A stretch of DNA of 64,000 nt from Cryptomeria japonica (Eukaryota > Streptophyta > Pinopsida > Cupressales > Cupressaceae), in assembly GCF_030272615.1 (NCBI RefSeq), contig NC_081410.1, forward strand, positions 292,426,457 through 292,490,456, given 5' to 3'. The notes under the pieces are model-generated. The model had not been told where the DNA came from. It did no database searches and saw nothing but the letters and a program-made list of their open reading frames with translations. How positions within the stretch are numbered: the first letter of the stretch is position 1; each line of letters starts with the position of its first letter. The translations under genes and the position numbers were made by a program. Shown one piece after another: positions 33,053-43,209 of this stretch.

Positions 33053-33770
33053 GAAACGCATGCCTCTCAACCCAAAATTAGCACCTCTTATGATTAAAGA
33101 GTTAACCAAGATAATTGAGGGAAGTGTCATTTTCCCAATCAAGCATACATCTTGGGTCTCAAATCTTGTTCCTGTAAGGAAAAAGAACTGAGAAATTAGG
33201 CTTTGTGTTGACTTTAGGGATGTAAATAGAGCCTCTTTGAAGGATCATTAACCACTACCCTCAATGGAGAAAATCTTGCAAGTAGTGGTTGGTTCAAAAA
33301 GATTCTCTCTTCTTGATGGTTATTTAGGTTACAACCAGGTCTTAGTTAAAGAGACAAATCAATATAAGACTACCTTTACCACAAAATGGGGCACTATGGC
33401 CTACAAAAGAATGCCTTTTGGCCTATCCAACATTGGTGCCACCTTTTAGAGGGCCATGGATATGGAATTTCAAGGTTTGATTCATAAACTAGTGCTCATC
33501 TATCTTGATAACATAATTGTATTATCCAAGAATGCAGATGATCATTTATCACATTTTTTAAAAAAAGTTTTTGAAAGGTGTAGGCAGTTTGGTATATCTC
33601 TAAATCTCAAAAAGAGTATATTAATTGTTCATGAAGGAAAGCTTCTTGGACACATAGTGTCAAAACATGGAATCACTATTGATTCAAAGAGAGTAAAAGA
33701 TATTTTAGAGTTCCATTTCCCAATCACAAAAAGGGGCTGCAAAATTTTCTTGGCAGAATTAATTTTCTGA
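33053..33770 (+). pseudogene. Element D reverse transcriptase
   Basis: Gypsy RT: IFPIKHTSWVSNLVPVRKKN, then RLCVDFRDVNRASLKDH, FSLLDGYLGYNQVLVKETNQ, MAYKRMPFGLSNIGATF, a TAG at 33447-33449 where RT of this lineage has Gln, and the catalytic box VLIYLDNIIVLSK, in which the second Asp is Asn (Y-L-D-N). GKLLGHIVSKHGITID closes the domain. Stops also occur at about 33189 (TGA) and 33250 (TAA). The Asp to Asn change abolishes polymerase chemistry. Confidence 0.9.
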
Positions 33771-34435
33771 CAAGGTTCATTCCAAATATTGTAAATCTAT
33801 TAAAATCACTAATTGTCATGCTGAGAAAGAATGCAGTTTTTAGCTGGACTAGGGAAGCTATGTACAACTTTGAAGCTATAAAGGACACCTTGTAAGCAAC
33901 TCCTTCCTTGGTAAACCCAAAATATTCAAAAGACTTCATTCTGTATGCCTATGGTAGCATAAGCACTATTTTTACAATATTGGTACAAGAAAATAATGAT
34001 GGATTTGAACGGCCTATTGCTTTTTTCAGTGAACGTTGAGAGGGATATGAACATAGGTACACCTTTATATAGAAACATGTATTTTTTGTCATCATAAATA
34101 TGAAAAAGTTTAAGCCTTTGATTTCTAATACAAGATACATTTAATGGTTGCTCACCCTAGCATGAAAGAATTTTTGCTAATTAGAGACTTGAATGAGAAA
34201 AGGGCGGGGTGGATTACAAAGGTCATGGAGTATGATGTTGACATCAAGATAACCAATCTTGTAAGGGGTAAAGGGCTATGTGAACAACTAGCTAAAGGGT
34301 CTAGGACAAAGACAAAGACTATTTTGGTCAGTAATGATGAGCCTCGGGATGTTGCACCTACCTTGGGTGTAGGTTGGGTGTAGGAAATGACCCATTTCTT
34401 GCAAACTGGTGAGTGTCCATCAGGTTTAGATAGGG
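33771..34435 (+). pseudogene. Element D RNase H region
   Basis: Read through stops and a frameshift: NAVFSWTREAMYNFEAI (RT thumb/connection), then SKDFILYAYGSISTIFTILV, where the first RNase H Asp position is not clear, GFERPIAFFSER, and from 34144 in another frame VAHPSMKEFLLIRDLNEKRA and WITKVMEYDVDIKI. This is the normal post-RT RNase H and tether, badly eroded. Confidence 0.75.
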
Positions 34436-34932
34436 TTGAGAGAATATATTTTAGGCTGTAGTCTATTCCCTATGTGTTGGTTGATAATGTTATTTTCAGT
34501 AAATACCTTAATAGCTAATGGTGTATTGTTAAGGTGTATTGATCATGATCAAGTTGATAAAGTGCTTCACGAGTTCCATAATAGAACTGTTGGGGGTCAT
34601 TTTGCCCCAAGAACTACTGCATGGAAGATAATGAGAGTTGGCTATTATTGGCCAAGCTTATTTAAGTATGCCCATGCTTGGGAAAGAAAATGTGTGGAAT
34701 GTGTCATTTTTGAAGGCAAAGAGAGGCTACCAGCTTTGTATTTGCGACCAATTCAAGTGGACCAACCCTTCATGAGATGGGGTATTGATTTTATAAGAAC
34801 TATAAGTCCACCTTCAAGTGTAGGGAATAGATAGATACTTATTGCTATTGATTAAATTACATGATGGATTGAAGCAGTGGCTTTGAAAGAAGCCAATCAG
34901 TCTACTATTTTGATTTTGTATGATGACTTGGT
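34436..34932 (+). pseudogene. Element D integrase, N-terminal half
   Basis: Zinc-binding segment VLHEFHNRTVGGHFAPRTTA with CVECVIFEG downstream (H...H...C-x2-C), then YYWPSLFKYAHAWERKC. The catalytic core begins MRWGIDFI with the first Asp, then WIEAVALKEANQSTILI. Stops lie at 34834, about 34853 and 34859. Element C is inserted at 34932 and the frame resumes after 62040. Confidence 0.85.
34928..34932. repeat. Target-site duplication of C, left
   Basis: TTGGT here and TTAGT at 62041-62045 (one transition). The D integrase frame is continuous when C and one copy are removed. Confidence 0.8.
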
Positions 34933-35723
34933 TGTTGGAATTATACACTCTTATGAGAATAGTTGATGTTGTCATTGATGGAAACCAACTGGAAACCAAT
35001 TGGAAAACATCTGTCAACCCACCAACAATTACTGGCACTGGCAATAGACTTCTACATACACCGACAGGAACTTCACTGGCAGTGGCAATAATGCATATCG
35101 ACACTCAGGCCGACATGGAATAAACTTTGTTTACTATTTTATATTGTAATTATCTTTTGTAAAAGCCAACATGGCATATTGTAAAAGACTCATATATATG
35201 CATGATATTTTATAGGTCATATTGTAAGTAAGAGGGAAGGGATGATTTTTGTGATGTAGTTGATTGTGAAGGCTTTTGGTAATAGACTGAGCTTAAACCG
35301 GTACTAAACTTGGCATAGTTGATGCTGATCTAAAGCAGTACATTGTATTGGATTTTGATAATCCATTTTGTAAGTCAATGAGACTTATGTTTTGTGATTG
35401 AGCAGTGAGCTCTAGGTTGCTAGCCTTCCTGCATGTGTAGGCCCCTCATTGTAAGTAATATTTATTCATTGGCCAGTGAGTGAATATTGTGGGTCACAAA
35501 TCCCACCGAGGTTTTTCCCACACTGGGTTTCCTCGTTAAATATCTTGTGCTATGGTGTGTTATCTATGATGTCTCTATTATTCTTATTTGTTGTATCAAT
35601 TCTTATTTACCGGTACACTATTTTGGGATACAAAGTTCTTAATAAGTTTAAATATTCTGCTAACTAGTTAGACACTGATTCACCCCCCTCTCAGTGTCTT
35701 TGGGACTGTCATTGATTCTAACA
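34933..35723 (+). repeat. Element C 5' LTR
   Basis: TG at 34933, CA at 35723. It carries U3 words of the ACCGGCA type (decayed, 35020-35105), the conserved U5 block at 35505-35535, and a TTCACCCCCCTCTCAGTG block near 35678-35696. Confidence 0.92.
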
Positions 35724-35725
35724 AT

Positions 35726-35737
35726 TGGTATCAAAGC
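35726..35737 (+). other. Element C primer binding site
   Basis: TGGTATCAAAGC, one G-to-A change from the initiator-Met PBS, two bases after the LTR. Confidence 0.92.
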
Positions 35738-35794
35738 TTGGTCCTCTATTTTCAAAATCCTAACAACTTGAGGAAGATTCTGACACCAGTACAT

Positions 35795-36889
35795 ATGGAG
35801 AACTTAAGAAAACAATTGGAAGGAGCTCTTGTAGATTATGATGCAGAGAAATTGAAGAATATCAAACTTGAAGATGATCTAAGGATTGCACAAGAATTCA
35901 TTAAAGGACTTTGGGAGAACCTTGTTATAGCACAAAATAAAAGAAAAGAACTTAATGAGAAGATGCAGAAAGATGAAGAAAAAAAAACTCTTAATGAACT
36001 TGCAAACAAATTGAGACAGGAAAATAGTAATATGAAGAATGAAATGCAATATATGACTATGAGGTTATGTAAAGACATTGAAGACAGGAAGAAGAATGAA
36101 GAATATTTGATTAGGAAACTAAATGATTCTAGAAATGAAAATCTAAGACTTAGTCATGAAAATGATATGTTGAAGACATATCTGATTCACATGCAACATG
36201 ATAAAATTGAGCTTGTGAGACAAAAGGAAATTCAGGAAAATGAGTTGGCTACTGCAAATCAATACAAAGGGAAATTCAAGAAAAGTTTGGAGGAGCTTGA
36301 TGACATGCTGAAAAGTCAGAAACCTAATGGAGATACAAATGGACTTGGATTTGAGATTGGAGAAAGTTCCTGTACTACAAACAATCCAGAACAGAACAAA
36401 CTGGTAAGACAACCTAATGGCAAATGTTTCAATTGCAACAAATATGGTCATAGAGCAAATCAATGTAGATTTAGAAACAATCAAAATATTAATGCAGCCA
36501 CTGGTCAATGTTCCAAATGCAACAAAGTTGGTCATAATTCAAAAAATTGTTGAATGAATGTGAAACACTATGTTTGTGGAAGATATGGACATCTATCTAA
36601 TCAATGCAGAACACAAACCAGCATCGGATATGGAAAGGCTATTCAGAGGAATAATGTGACTTGTTATGCTTGTAATAAAATTGGACATATTGCCATATTT
36701 TGTAGAAGCAAGACTTCACTGACGAACAATGAAGGATCCAGTTTGAAAGGCAAAGAAAAGGTAGATGAGGTAAAGCAAGAATTTTTAAAACAATGGATTA
36801 GGAAGAGAGATCATAGTGTTGATGAAACTATCTCTATATTGGTAGAATATAGTAATCCTCTACCGACAGGAGATTCTTCATCCAACTAA
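35795..36889 (+). pseudogene. Element C ORF1: coiled coil plus four CCHC knuckles (Gag-like)
   Basis: 364 codons from ATG 35795 (MENLRKQLEGALVDYDAEKL) to TAA 36889, one internal TGA at 36551-36553. Residues 1-170 are Glu/Lys/Leu-rich heptad-like sequence without Pro, a predicted long coiled coil. Four knuckles follow: KCFNCNKYGHRANQC, QCSKCNKVGHNSKNC, HYVCGRYGHLSNQC (first Cys is Tyr) and TCYACNKIGHIAIFC. There is no capsid domain I recognise. A nucleic-acid-binding, self-assembling Gag substitute is the likely role (inferred). The TGA sits where Arg (CGA) is a simple source. Element B has the same layout. Confidence 0.8.
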
Positions 36890-37194
36890 GAAGTAACCCT
36901 TTAGGGGTTATTGTAGTAAGTTGAAAATCATGCAGATTACCCTCGATCAATGGTGAGAAGATAGATTTCTTCTTTACTAATAGATGTGTTAAGTTTTCAC
37001 TTAACCGACAAGCATTTAATGTGGTTGGTAAGAGAAAAGCCATTATAAATCAGCTAACTTCCCTATTTTTGAACTCACCAAGCATTCAAATTAGCAGGGA
37101 GTGCGAAAATAGAGCGAAGGCATTCAAGGTGAAGGTGCAGAGTGATTTCTTTCAAGAATTCAGAATACTTTAAGGCAGCTAAAGGTATTTTTCA
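36890..37194 (+). other. Element C spacer between ORF1 and ORF2
   Basis: About 300 bases without coding signal, ending in a purine-rich leader to the ORF2 ATG at 37195. Confidence 0.6.
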
Positions 37195-40085
37195 ATGGCT
37201 TCTTCTGCTCCCAAATTTATTCAAAAGCCTACTATTGTGGAAAATGTGAAATGCCCTAGGCCTATATTTAAAATAATTCCTGAAGTAGCTAAGAAAGATG
37301 ATTCCATAGGGGTATTTTCGAAAATTCCTAAAGGTGTAGCTTTTGCTGAAGACTCTAGGATGTATATACATTGCAATATAGAAGAACTAGGTTCTAAATA
37401 ATTGATGAAAATGTATACCAAGGTGATTTGTGATGAAAATGGTGCTATCAAACCTGAACACAAGATTATAGAAACTCTAGGTTTTTTGGAAATATTGAAC
37501 ATTCCCCAATTTCTGGAAGTAGTAAGAATTGTCTTAAGTAGAGCACATGGAGAATTTTTATGGTTGGATTCTGTCTACAAAATTACCTGACAAGCAATTA
37601 GGGCAGTGTCTGTTTACCCTCAACCAGAAGAAGACCTGACAAAACAAAGAATATTCCTAACAACAAAGTGTTGACCCTAACTGAAGTAACATCTAACAAT
37701 AGATCACTAAGAGTGAATGGTATCAAAGACATCAATGTGAGATTTGTGAGTATGGTGTTAGGTTACAAGACTACACATGCTAATAAACTAAATTCAGTTT
37801 CTAGTATTTGCATAAACAGTTCTTATGAGATGGTCAACAACAATACAATGATAGATGTGTGTGAATGGCTAAAAGATGAACTCATTGATAATTTGAATAA
37901 GATTAAAGGAGATAAGAAAGGGACATTGCGATTTGGAAATCTTTTGGTATGTTTAATGTTGTATTTCACTAAGGAAATCCCCGGTACAGGACCTAAAGAC
38001 TTTGGATATGATATACTGGTAGGAAATCAATTACAGCAAGCTTTTACCGACATGGGAACTACAAAGGACAACAACATAAGTGAATATTTCAAAACCTACT
38101 AGGATAGAATGAAAACTAGAGAAAGGCTACCACAGAGTGTAGTGGACAAGTATGACAAAGAAATCTATTTTGTTATCAAGAGAGATGAGACATGGATGGA
38201 ATTTTTACTCACTAGGACTGTATGGGTAACTAAAATGGGATATGAGGTAGATCTAAACATTCTTGAGACATATGCTAAAGCATTACTAGATGCACCTAGA
38301 GAAGCATCAGAACAAGTTTTTGGCAGTGCTGAAACTATTGAAAGTGATGTAAAAACATTGAAGCAAAGGAAGAAAAGAGAAAAAATTACCAGAGATGCCT
38401 CTAACAAAGTGAAGGAAATCAAGGAAAATGTAATGAACATCCATGGCACATCGGCTAGTGAGCTTGAAGGACTTCAACTGGAGGCACACATTTCACCAGT
38501 TGGCACAACTTCTGGAATCGACAGTGACAAGGCAGCATAGTTTAAGAGAATAGAAAGGAGGAAGATAAAACCTTCACTAGTACCCTCTCCTTCACCCAAG
38601 GGAACAAGGAATTTAAGGAAGAAACAACATGAAGTAAGGGGACCACCAAAGAAATTGACACCAAAGAAGAAACAACAACCTGTCACCCCTTCTTTAAATG
38701 ATTTACTAAAGGAAATAACTGATGATGGAAATTTGGCCAATGTACACCAACTGTATAACACATTTAATGATTTAGACAGGGAAAGAAATGAGAACAATAT
38801 TATTTTACATCTGGACACATACAAAAAGGTTTTAATTGAAGTAGTGAATGACTTATCAATCATCTGTATAGGAGATTGGAAGCAAAAAGGATTACAGTAA
38901 TGGAATTGGATAAGAAACTAAAAGTTGATAAACTTCTAGCTATACATCCTATGAATTCAAAAGAAGAAATTGATGAACTAATCTCTAAGGCTAACTGATC
39001 TGTTTTTGCCAGTGGACACCAGAAAGTAAGTTTAATGGTAGGAAGAGTAAAAGAGATTGTAGATGAAACTGTTGATAACTAGGATATATTCTTTGTGGAG
39101 AAGGAAAAACAAGAGGAAATGAACCAGACAAAGAAAACATTTAAAGTGTATCAGAAGGATAAGGACAAGGGAAAAGGTAAAGTTGGTGGTATTCCAAACA
39201 TCAAGATCACTGACAATTTACCGCCACCTTTGGATACTGCACCGGTACATACTGGTGATCCACCGGTTATTGACACTGAAGGTGTCACACAAGATGACAC
39301 TATCTTGAATCTAAGATACTATTCACCATGAATGTGGACACTCAGAAAGTGAATATTGTTGTGGAGAAGGATATTGCAGAGGTTAAGGATGACAATATTG
39401 ACTGTGGCAACATGGCTAAGAAACCGGTAGAGACTATTGAGGTTGAGATCCAACACAAATAGAGAAATCATTAGATACTAAAAAACCTACTAAAGGGACA
39501 GATATTGGTACAGGGCCATCAGAGACTGAGATACTGATAGAACTTATAGAGAAACCTACTGAGGAAGAGGTACATACTGAGACAGAGAAACAGGTAGTAA
39601 CTGAGACATCAAAACAATTTGCCAAACTCTTTCTAGTTGAGATGCAAACACAAACTGATCCACCGGAGGTAAACACAAGTAAAATTGTTACAACTGATGG
39701 AAACACAGAGGTAATAAAGGCAATTGGTGAGACTTCTAGCACTTCAAGTGAATTTAGACCTACAAATGTTACAGAGGTACTCTTGGACTCAATCAAAAAG
39801 ATAACAGATTGCAATGCTTTGGCCTACAAAGAAATTGATAACACTATAGCTATTCTTAAATTGATTGCACCTAATTGTAACATAGATCATATTAAGGATT
39901 CTTTAGGCAAATTGGACACATTGTCCAAATTTATTGTTGACAATGTAATAACGGTTGATAAAGTGAGTGAGGACACAATAAAGGACAAAGTTGAAAAGGA
40001 GAAGAACAAATTCTTTGATGACACCATAAAAAAATGCACTGAACACCTGAATACATTATTACTGGCACTGAACTCTACTATTTTG
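37195..40085 (+). pseudogene. Element C ORF2, first 2.9 kb
   Basis: Starts MASSAPKFIQKPTIVENVK. It aligns by eye along its length with B ORF2: IPEVAKKDD, EDSRMYIHCNIEEL, VVRIVLSRAHGEFLWL (B has VKFVLSRVHDDFMWL), LRFGNLLVCLMLYF (B has LKFGSLLVCMFFYF), LPQSVVDKYDKEIYFVI, MGYEVDLNI. Stops lie at 37399 (TAA), 37588 (TGA), 38100 (TAG) and 38538 (TAG), and frameshifts at about 37600-37660 and after 38900. The TAG at 38100 falls where B encodes Gln. The middle is Lys/Pro/Thr-rich and disordered. No known domain recognised. The B insertion cuts it at 40085. Confidence 0.78.
40081..40085. repeat. Target-site duplication of B, left
   Basis: TTTTG here, TTCTG at 48083-48087 (one transition). C ORF2 stays in frame across the join. 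Confidence 0.75.
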
Positions 40086-41220
40086 TGTTACTACTTATCA
40101 AGTTGCCATTAGTTTTATGTTCAAAGTTATTCTATATACTCTAGTCGGTTATCTCTACCGAGATATTCAGTCGGTATGCACGGTCCAATTGGTTATTAAA
40201 GTAGTCTCAGAACGTAGTTTACATCGAGCTATCTATCAAGTATCATTTCATGTCTACCGAGCAGCAAAGATGGCACACTGAGTTGTTATACACTGAGGGA
40301 AACGTGTTACTAGATTAATTGAACTTGGACATACATATGAAAACATGTTACAAGATCGAGGAACATCTAACCGTTATCACATTGGAAATTGCACTTAAAG
40401 ATTGTGTATGATTTTGAGGTCATCTAACCAATGCAATATTTTGCATGGTTATTCATTCGATAAAACATATTTGTAAGATCAAAGTAATGAATGGATCATT
40501 GACATAAGAGATCTATTTATACAACATGAGTTAAGAATTAAAAAGGTGTGTGCATGAGTGTAAGAAGACTGTTACAGAGACATAGAGGTCACTAAGAAAG
40601 ATTTCAGAGAATAGTCAAAGAATAGAGTAAACAGAAGGGTTTACCGAGTTACTATATGGGTTACCGAGGTATGCTATAAGCAAGGTAATCTATTCTGAGC
40701 ACATTGAATCTGCTATAACATTCCAGATGTAAAGTTGCAGATATTTGTAATGATTTATTGTAATATTTTGAAGTTGTAAGAGAAACCTTTAACATGGTAA
40801 AAGACTCTAATAAAGTCTATAAATTGTAAAACCTCTAACCAGGTGCAACATTTAGTTTGAGTGTTGTAAAATCCTTTAGCAAGGTAGATCTAATAGATCT
40901 TGTTACTCCTAATAGGGTAAGCTATCAGAAATAGCTAAACATGTAGCTCTAACCGAGCACTCTTTATTATTGCAGTAGTGAAGTTGTGGGTGCCATCCCC
41001 ACCGTAGTTTTTCTCTCTAACCAAGAGTTTCTGCGTAACCAAAATATATGTGTTATGGAGTGAATCATGTATGATTGTTATCTATTTGTTCTAGCTTTAT
41101 ATTGTGTTACTGCACTATTCGGTTTATGCATAACAGTAAAGTTATTATTGAAGAAAAGTTTTGAAGTACTAATTCACCCCTCCCCTCTCAGTACATTAGC
41201 TTTCCATATTGGGCCTAACA
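40086..41220 (+). repeat. Element B 5' LTR
   Basis: TG at 40086, CA at 41220. U3 has ACCGAG/TCGGT words (40140-40290). A TAACC-x-GG/TAACAxGG run lies at 40790-40960 and the U5 block at 40995-41030. Confidence 0.93.
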
Positions 41221-41222
41221 AT

Positions 41223-41234
41223 TGGTATCAAAGC
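41223..41234 (+). other. Element B primer binding site
   Basis: TGGTATCAAAGC, identical to the PBS of element C, two bases after the LTR. Confidence 0.92.
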
Positions 41235-41282
41235 TTCAACCTTGGAAAAGGGTTTAACTTCCTAAAGAAAAAGATCTTATCA

Positions 41283-42635
41283 ATGGAAGGCTATAAACAA
41301 TCTAGGAGGATTGTGTATCTGCTAGAAGAGCTGGATCATGCTAATCAAGTGATCGCAGACATGCAAAGGCAAATGCAAAAATCTCTAAAAGTAAGAAGAA
41401 GATTATCTAATGATTTGCAGGACTCTCAAGAGTTAATGGAACAAATTGAGACATCATCTGAGAATAGTATATCTGAAAAAACTGAAGAAATGATTGGATT
41501 ATTGAAAGAAAAGAACAAAGCACTGGCTGATCAACTAAAAGCAATGAAAAGAGAACATGAACATTTCAGCACACAGATAACTGAAAATCTTGATGCATTA
41601 AGGACAGCCGAGGATAAAGTAAGAGATCTACAAAGAGAGAAACAACAACTTGAAGTCTTAGTATCTGATAAGAATGATGAAATCACAAGGTTGACTGGAA
41701 TTCAACAAAATCTGTCAGATCAACTAGGTTATGCACATCATGAAGCAAATATGAAGGATGATGAGAATCAAGCATTGAAACTTGAAGTATCAAGGTTGAT
41801 TGATGATCTTGAAATAGAGAAGAAATCCAAAGAAACACTGAAGAAGAGTTATGAAGCATCAAAGATGTTGGATGAGCAACTGAATACAAGAAGACCCAAC
41901 AAAGATGCAAGACTCGGTTACAAAGGAAAAGACTCTACCGAAAAGGGAATTCATACTACTGAGAGAGGACAATCATCAAAGCAAGCTGGAAACAAGAACA
42001 ACATCAAAAGAAAGAAGCATATTTGCAACTACTATAGAAATCAAGGTCATACTGCCAACATGTGCCAAATCAGAAAAGGTAAGCAACCGAATGTCACTAA
42101 GTCCAATGGTTATTGTTACAATTGCAATAAATATGGTCACACATCTAAATAATATAGGACAAAGTCTGTAAACAATTATTAGAAGGAAAAATTCAAAGGG
42201 TTTTGCAAAAACTGCAATAGATATGGACATAGTACCGAGAAGTGTTGGTTTAAGCAAAAGAACTATATGTGGTATGCAGACCGAGAAAATGCTAGAGGTT
42301 ACCAAACTCACACAAATCCTCACTGACAATATTCTGCAGTACCATGGGATTACAATACAAGGATATGGTGTGAATTTTGTGGAAGATATGGACATATAAG
42401 TACCAACTATTTTATAAGGTTTGGGATGTACAACCGAAGATCATGGAGAAATCCTGGTATGGCATGTTTTCATTGTCACAAAGTTGAACATTTAGTTGGA
42501 GATTGCAGAGATCAACCTAGAAAAGACACTGAAGAAATAAAAGACAAATTAAAGATGATTTGGAAAAAGAAGGAAATTTTGTCTAATGAAGAAAGCCCCT
42601 TACCTACCGAGTTAGGTGCTCCTATTCCAAATTAA
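41283..42635 (+). pseudogene. Element B ORF1: long coiled coil plus five CCHC-type knuckles
   Basis: Single frame of 450 codons from ATG 41283 (MEGYKQSRRIVYLLEELDHA), upstream of which the frame is LTR. Residues 10-215 form one long charged heptad region without Pro. Knuckles follow: CNYYRNQGHTANMC (second Cys is Tyr; 42024-42065), CYNCNKYGHTSK (42114, last Cys lost at a TAA), CKNCNRYGHSTEKC (42204-42245), CEFCGRYGHISTNY (last Cys lost; 42369) and CFHCHKVEHLVGDC (42465-42506). Internal stops: TAA 42150, TAG 42180, TGA 42324. The frame itself is unbroken to TAA 42635. It is probably a Gag-like RNA-binding assembly protein (inferred). Confidence 0.82.
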
Positions 42636-43209
42636 TTGGTAAAGGTATGAAGGGACTGCATTCTATCAAGGTTAAATCTTAACAATTCCTACTTTATCAT
42701 GTACTTAATCAAATCTGCATAATTAAGATGTAATAGTAAGTTTGAAATTCTACCAAAGTCTTTTGAAGCACTTTATAGGAAACCTGTCAAGTTGGTGAAT
42801 ACAGGAAACCTGTCAAGTCGGTGAATACAGGAAGCCTGTCAAGTCGGTGAATGAAGGAAGTTTGGTTACTCGGTTAAAGCGGAAAAAGGAAAGAAAGGTT
42901 AGTGGAACCGAGTGCATTTAATGTTTTTGACCTAACCTGCATAGAGCCTGATAAGGCATATTGTGTACTTAAAGGCATTTTTGTGGTCATTTTCAACTCA
43001 CCAAGTTTTTGAGAAAGTAGAGCAAAGCAAATCTAAGGTGATCAAACCTCCTACAAAGCAAATTCAAGGTATTTACATCAATCTCAACACATTGTTAAGC
43101 TGGTTTACCGATCTTATCAAGTTGTTATTATTTGCTAAGTGTGAAGCATCTGTCATTTGAAATCCAAAAACCCTAAGGATCCTTTGTTAACTTTTATCTA
43201 AAATCTAAA
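42636..43209 (+). other. Element B spacer between ORF1 and ORF2
   Basis: Non-coding, with a three-copy 26-bp repeat and A-rich sequence leading to the ORF2 ATG. It may hold the promoter or entry signal for ORF2, but I see no clear TATA box. Confidence 0.55.
42777..42854. repeat. Three 26-bp tandem repeats
   Basis: AGGAAACCTGTCAAGTYGGT plus GAATAC, three times in direct contact (42777, 42803, 42829), the third slightly diverged. Confidence 0.92.

Noticed and set aside
41067-41282. Upstream extension of B ORF1 (and the similar frame at 47929-48297)
   Set aside because: The extension is LTR sequence open by chance; the same frame appears in both LTRs. The ORF1 start after the PBS is ATG 41283.
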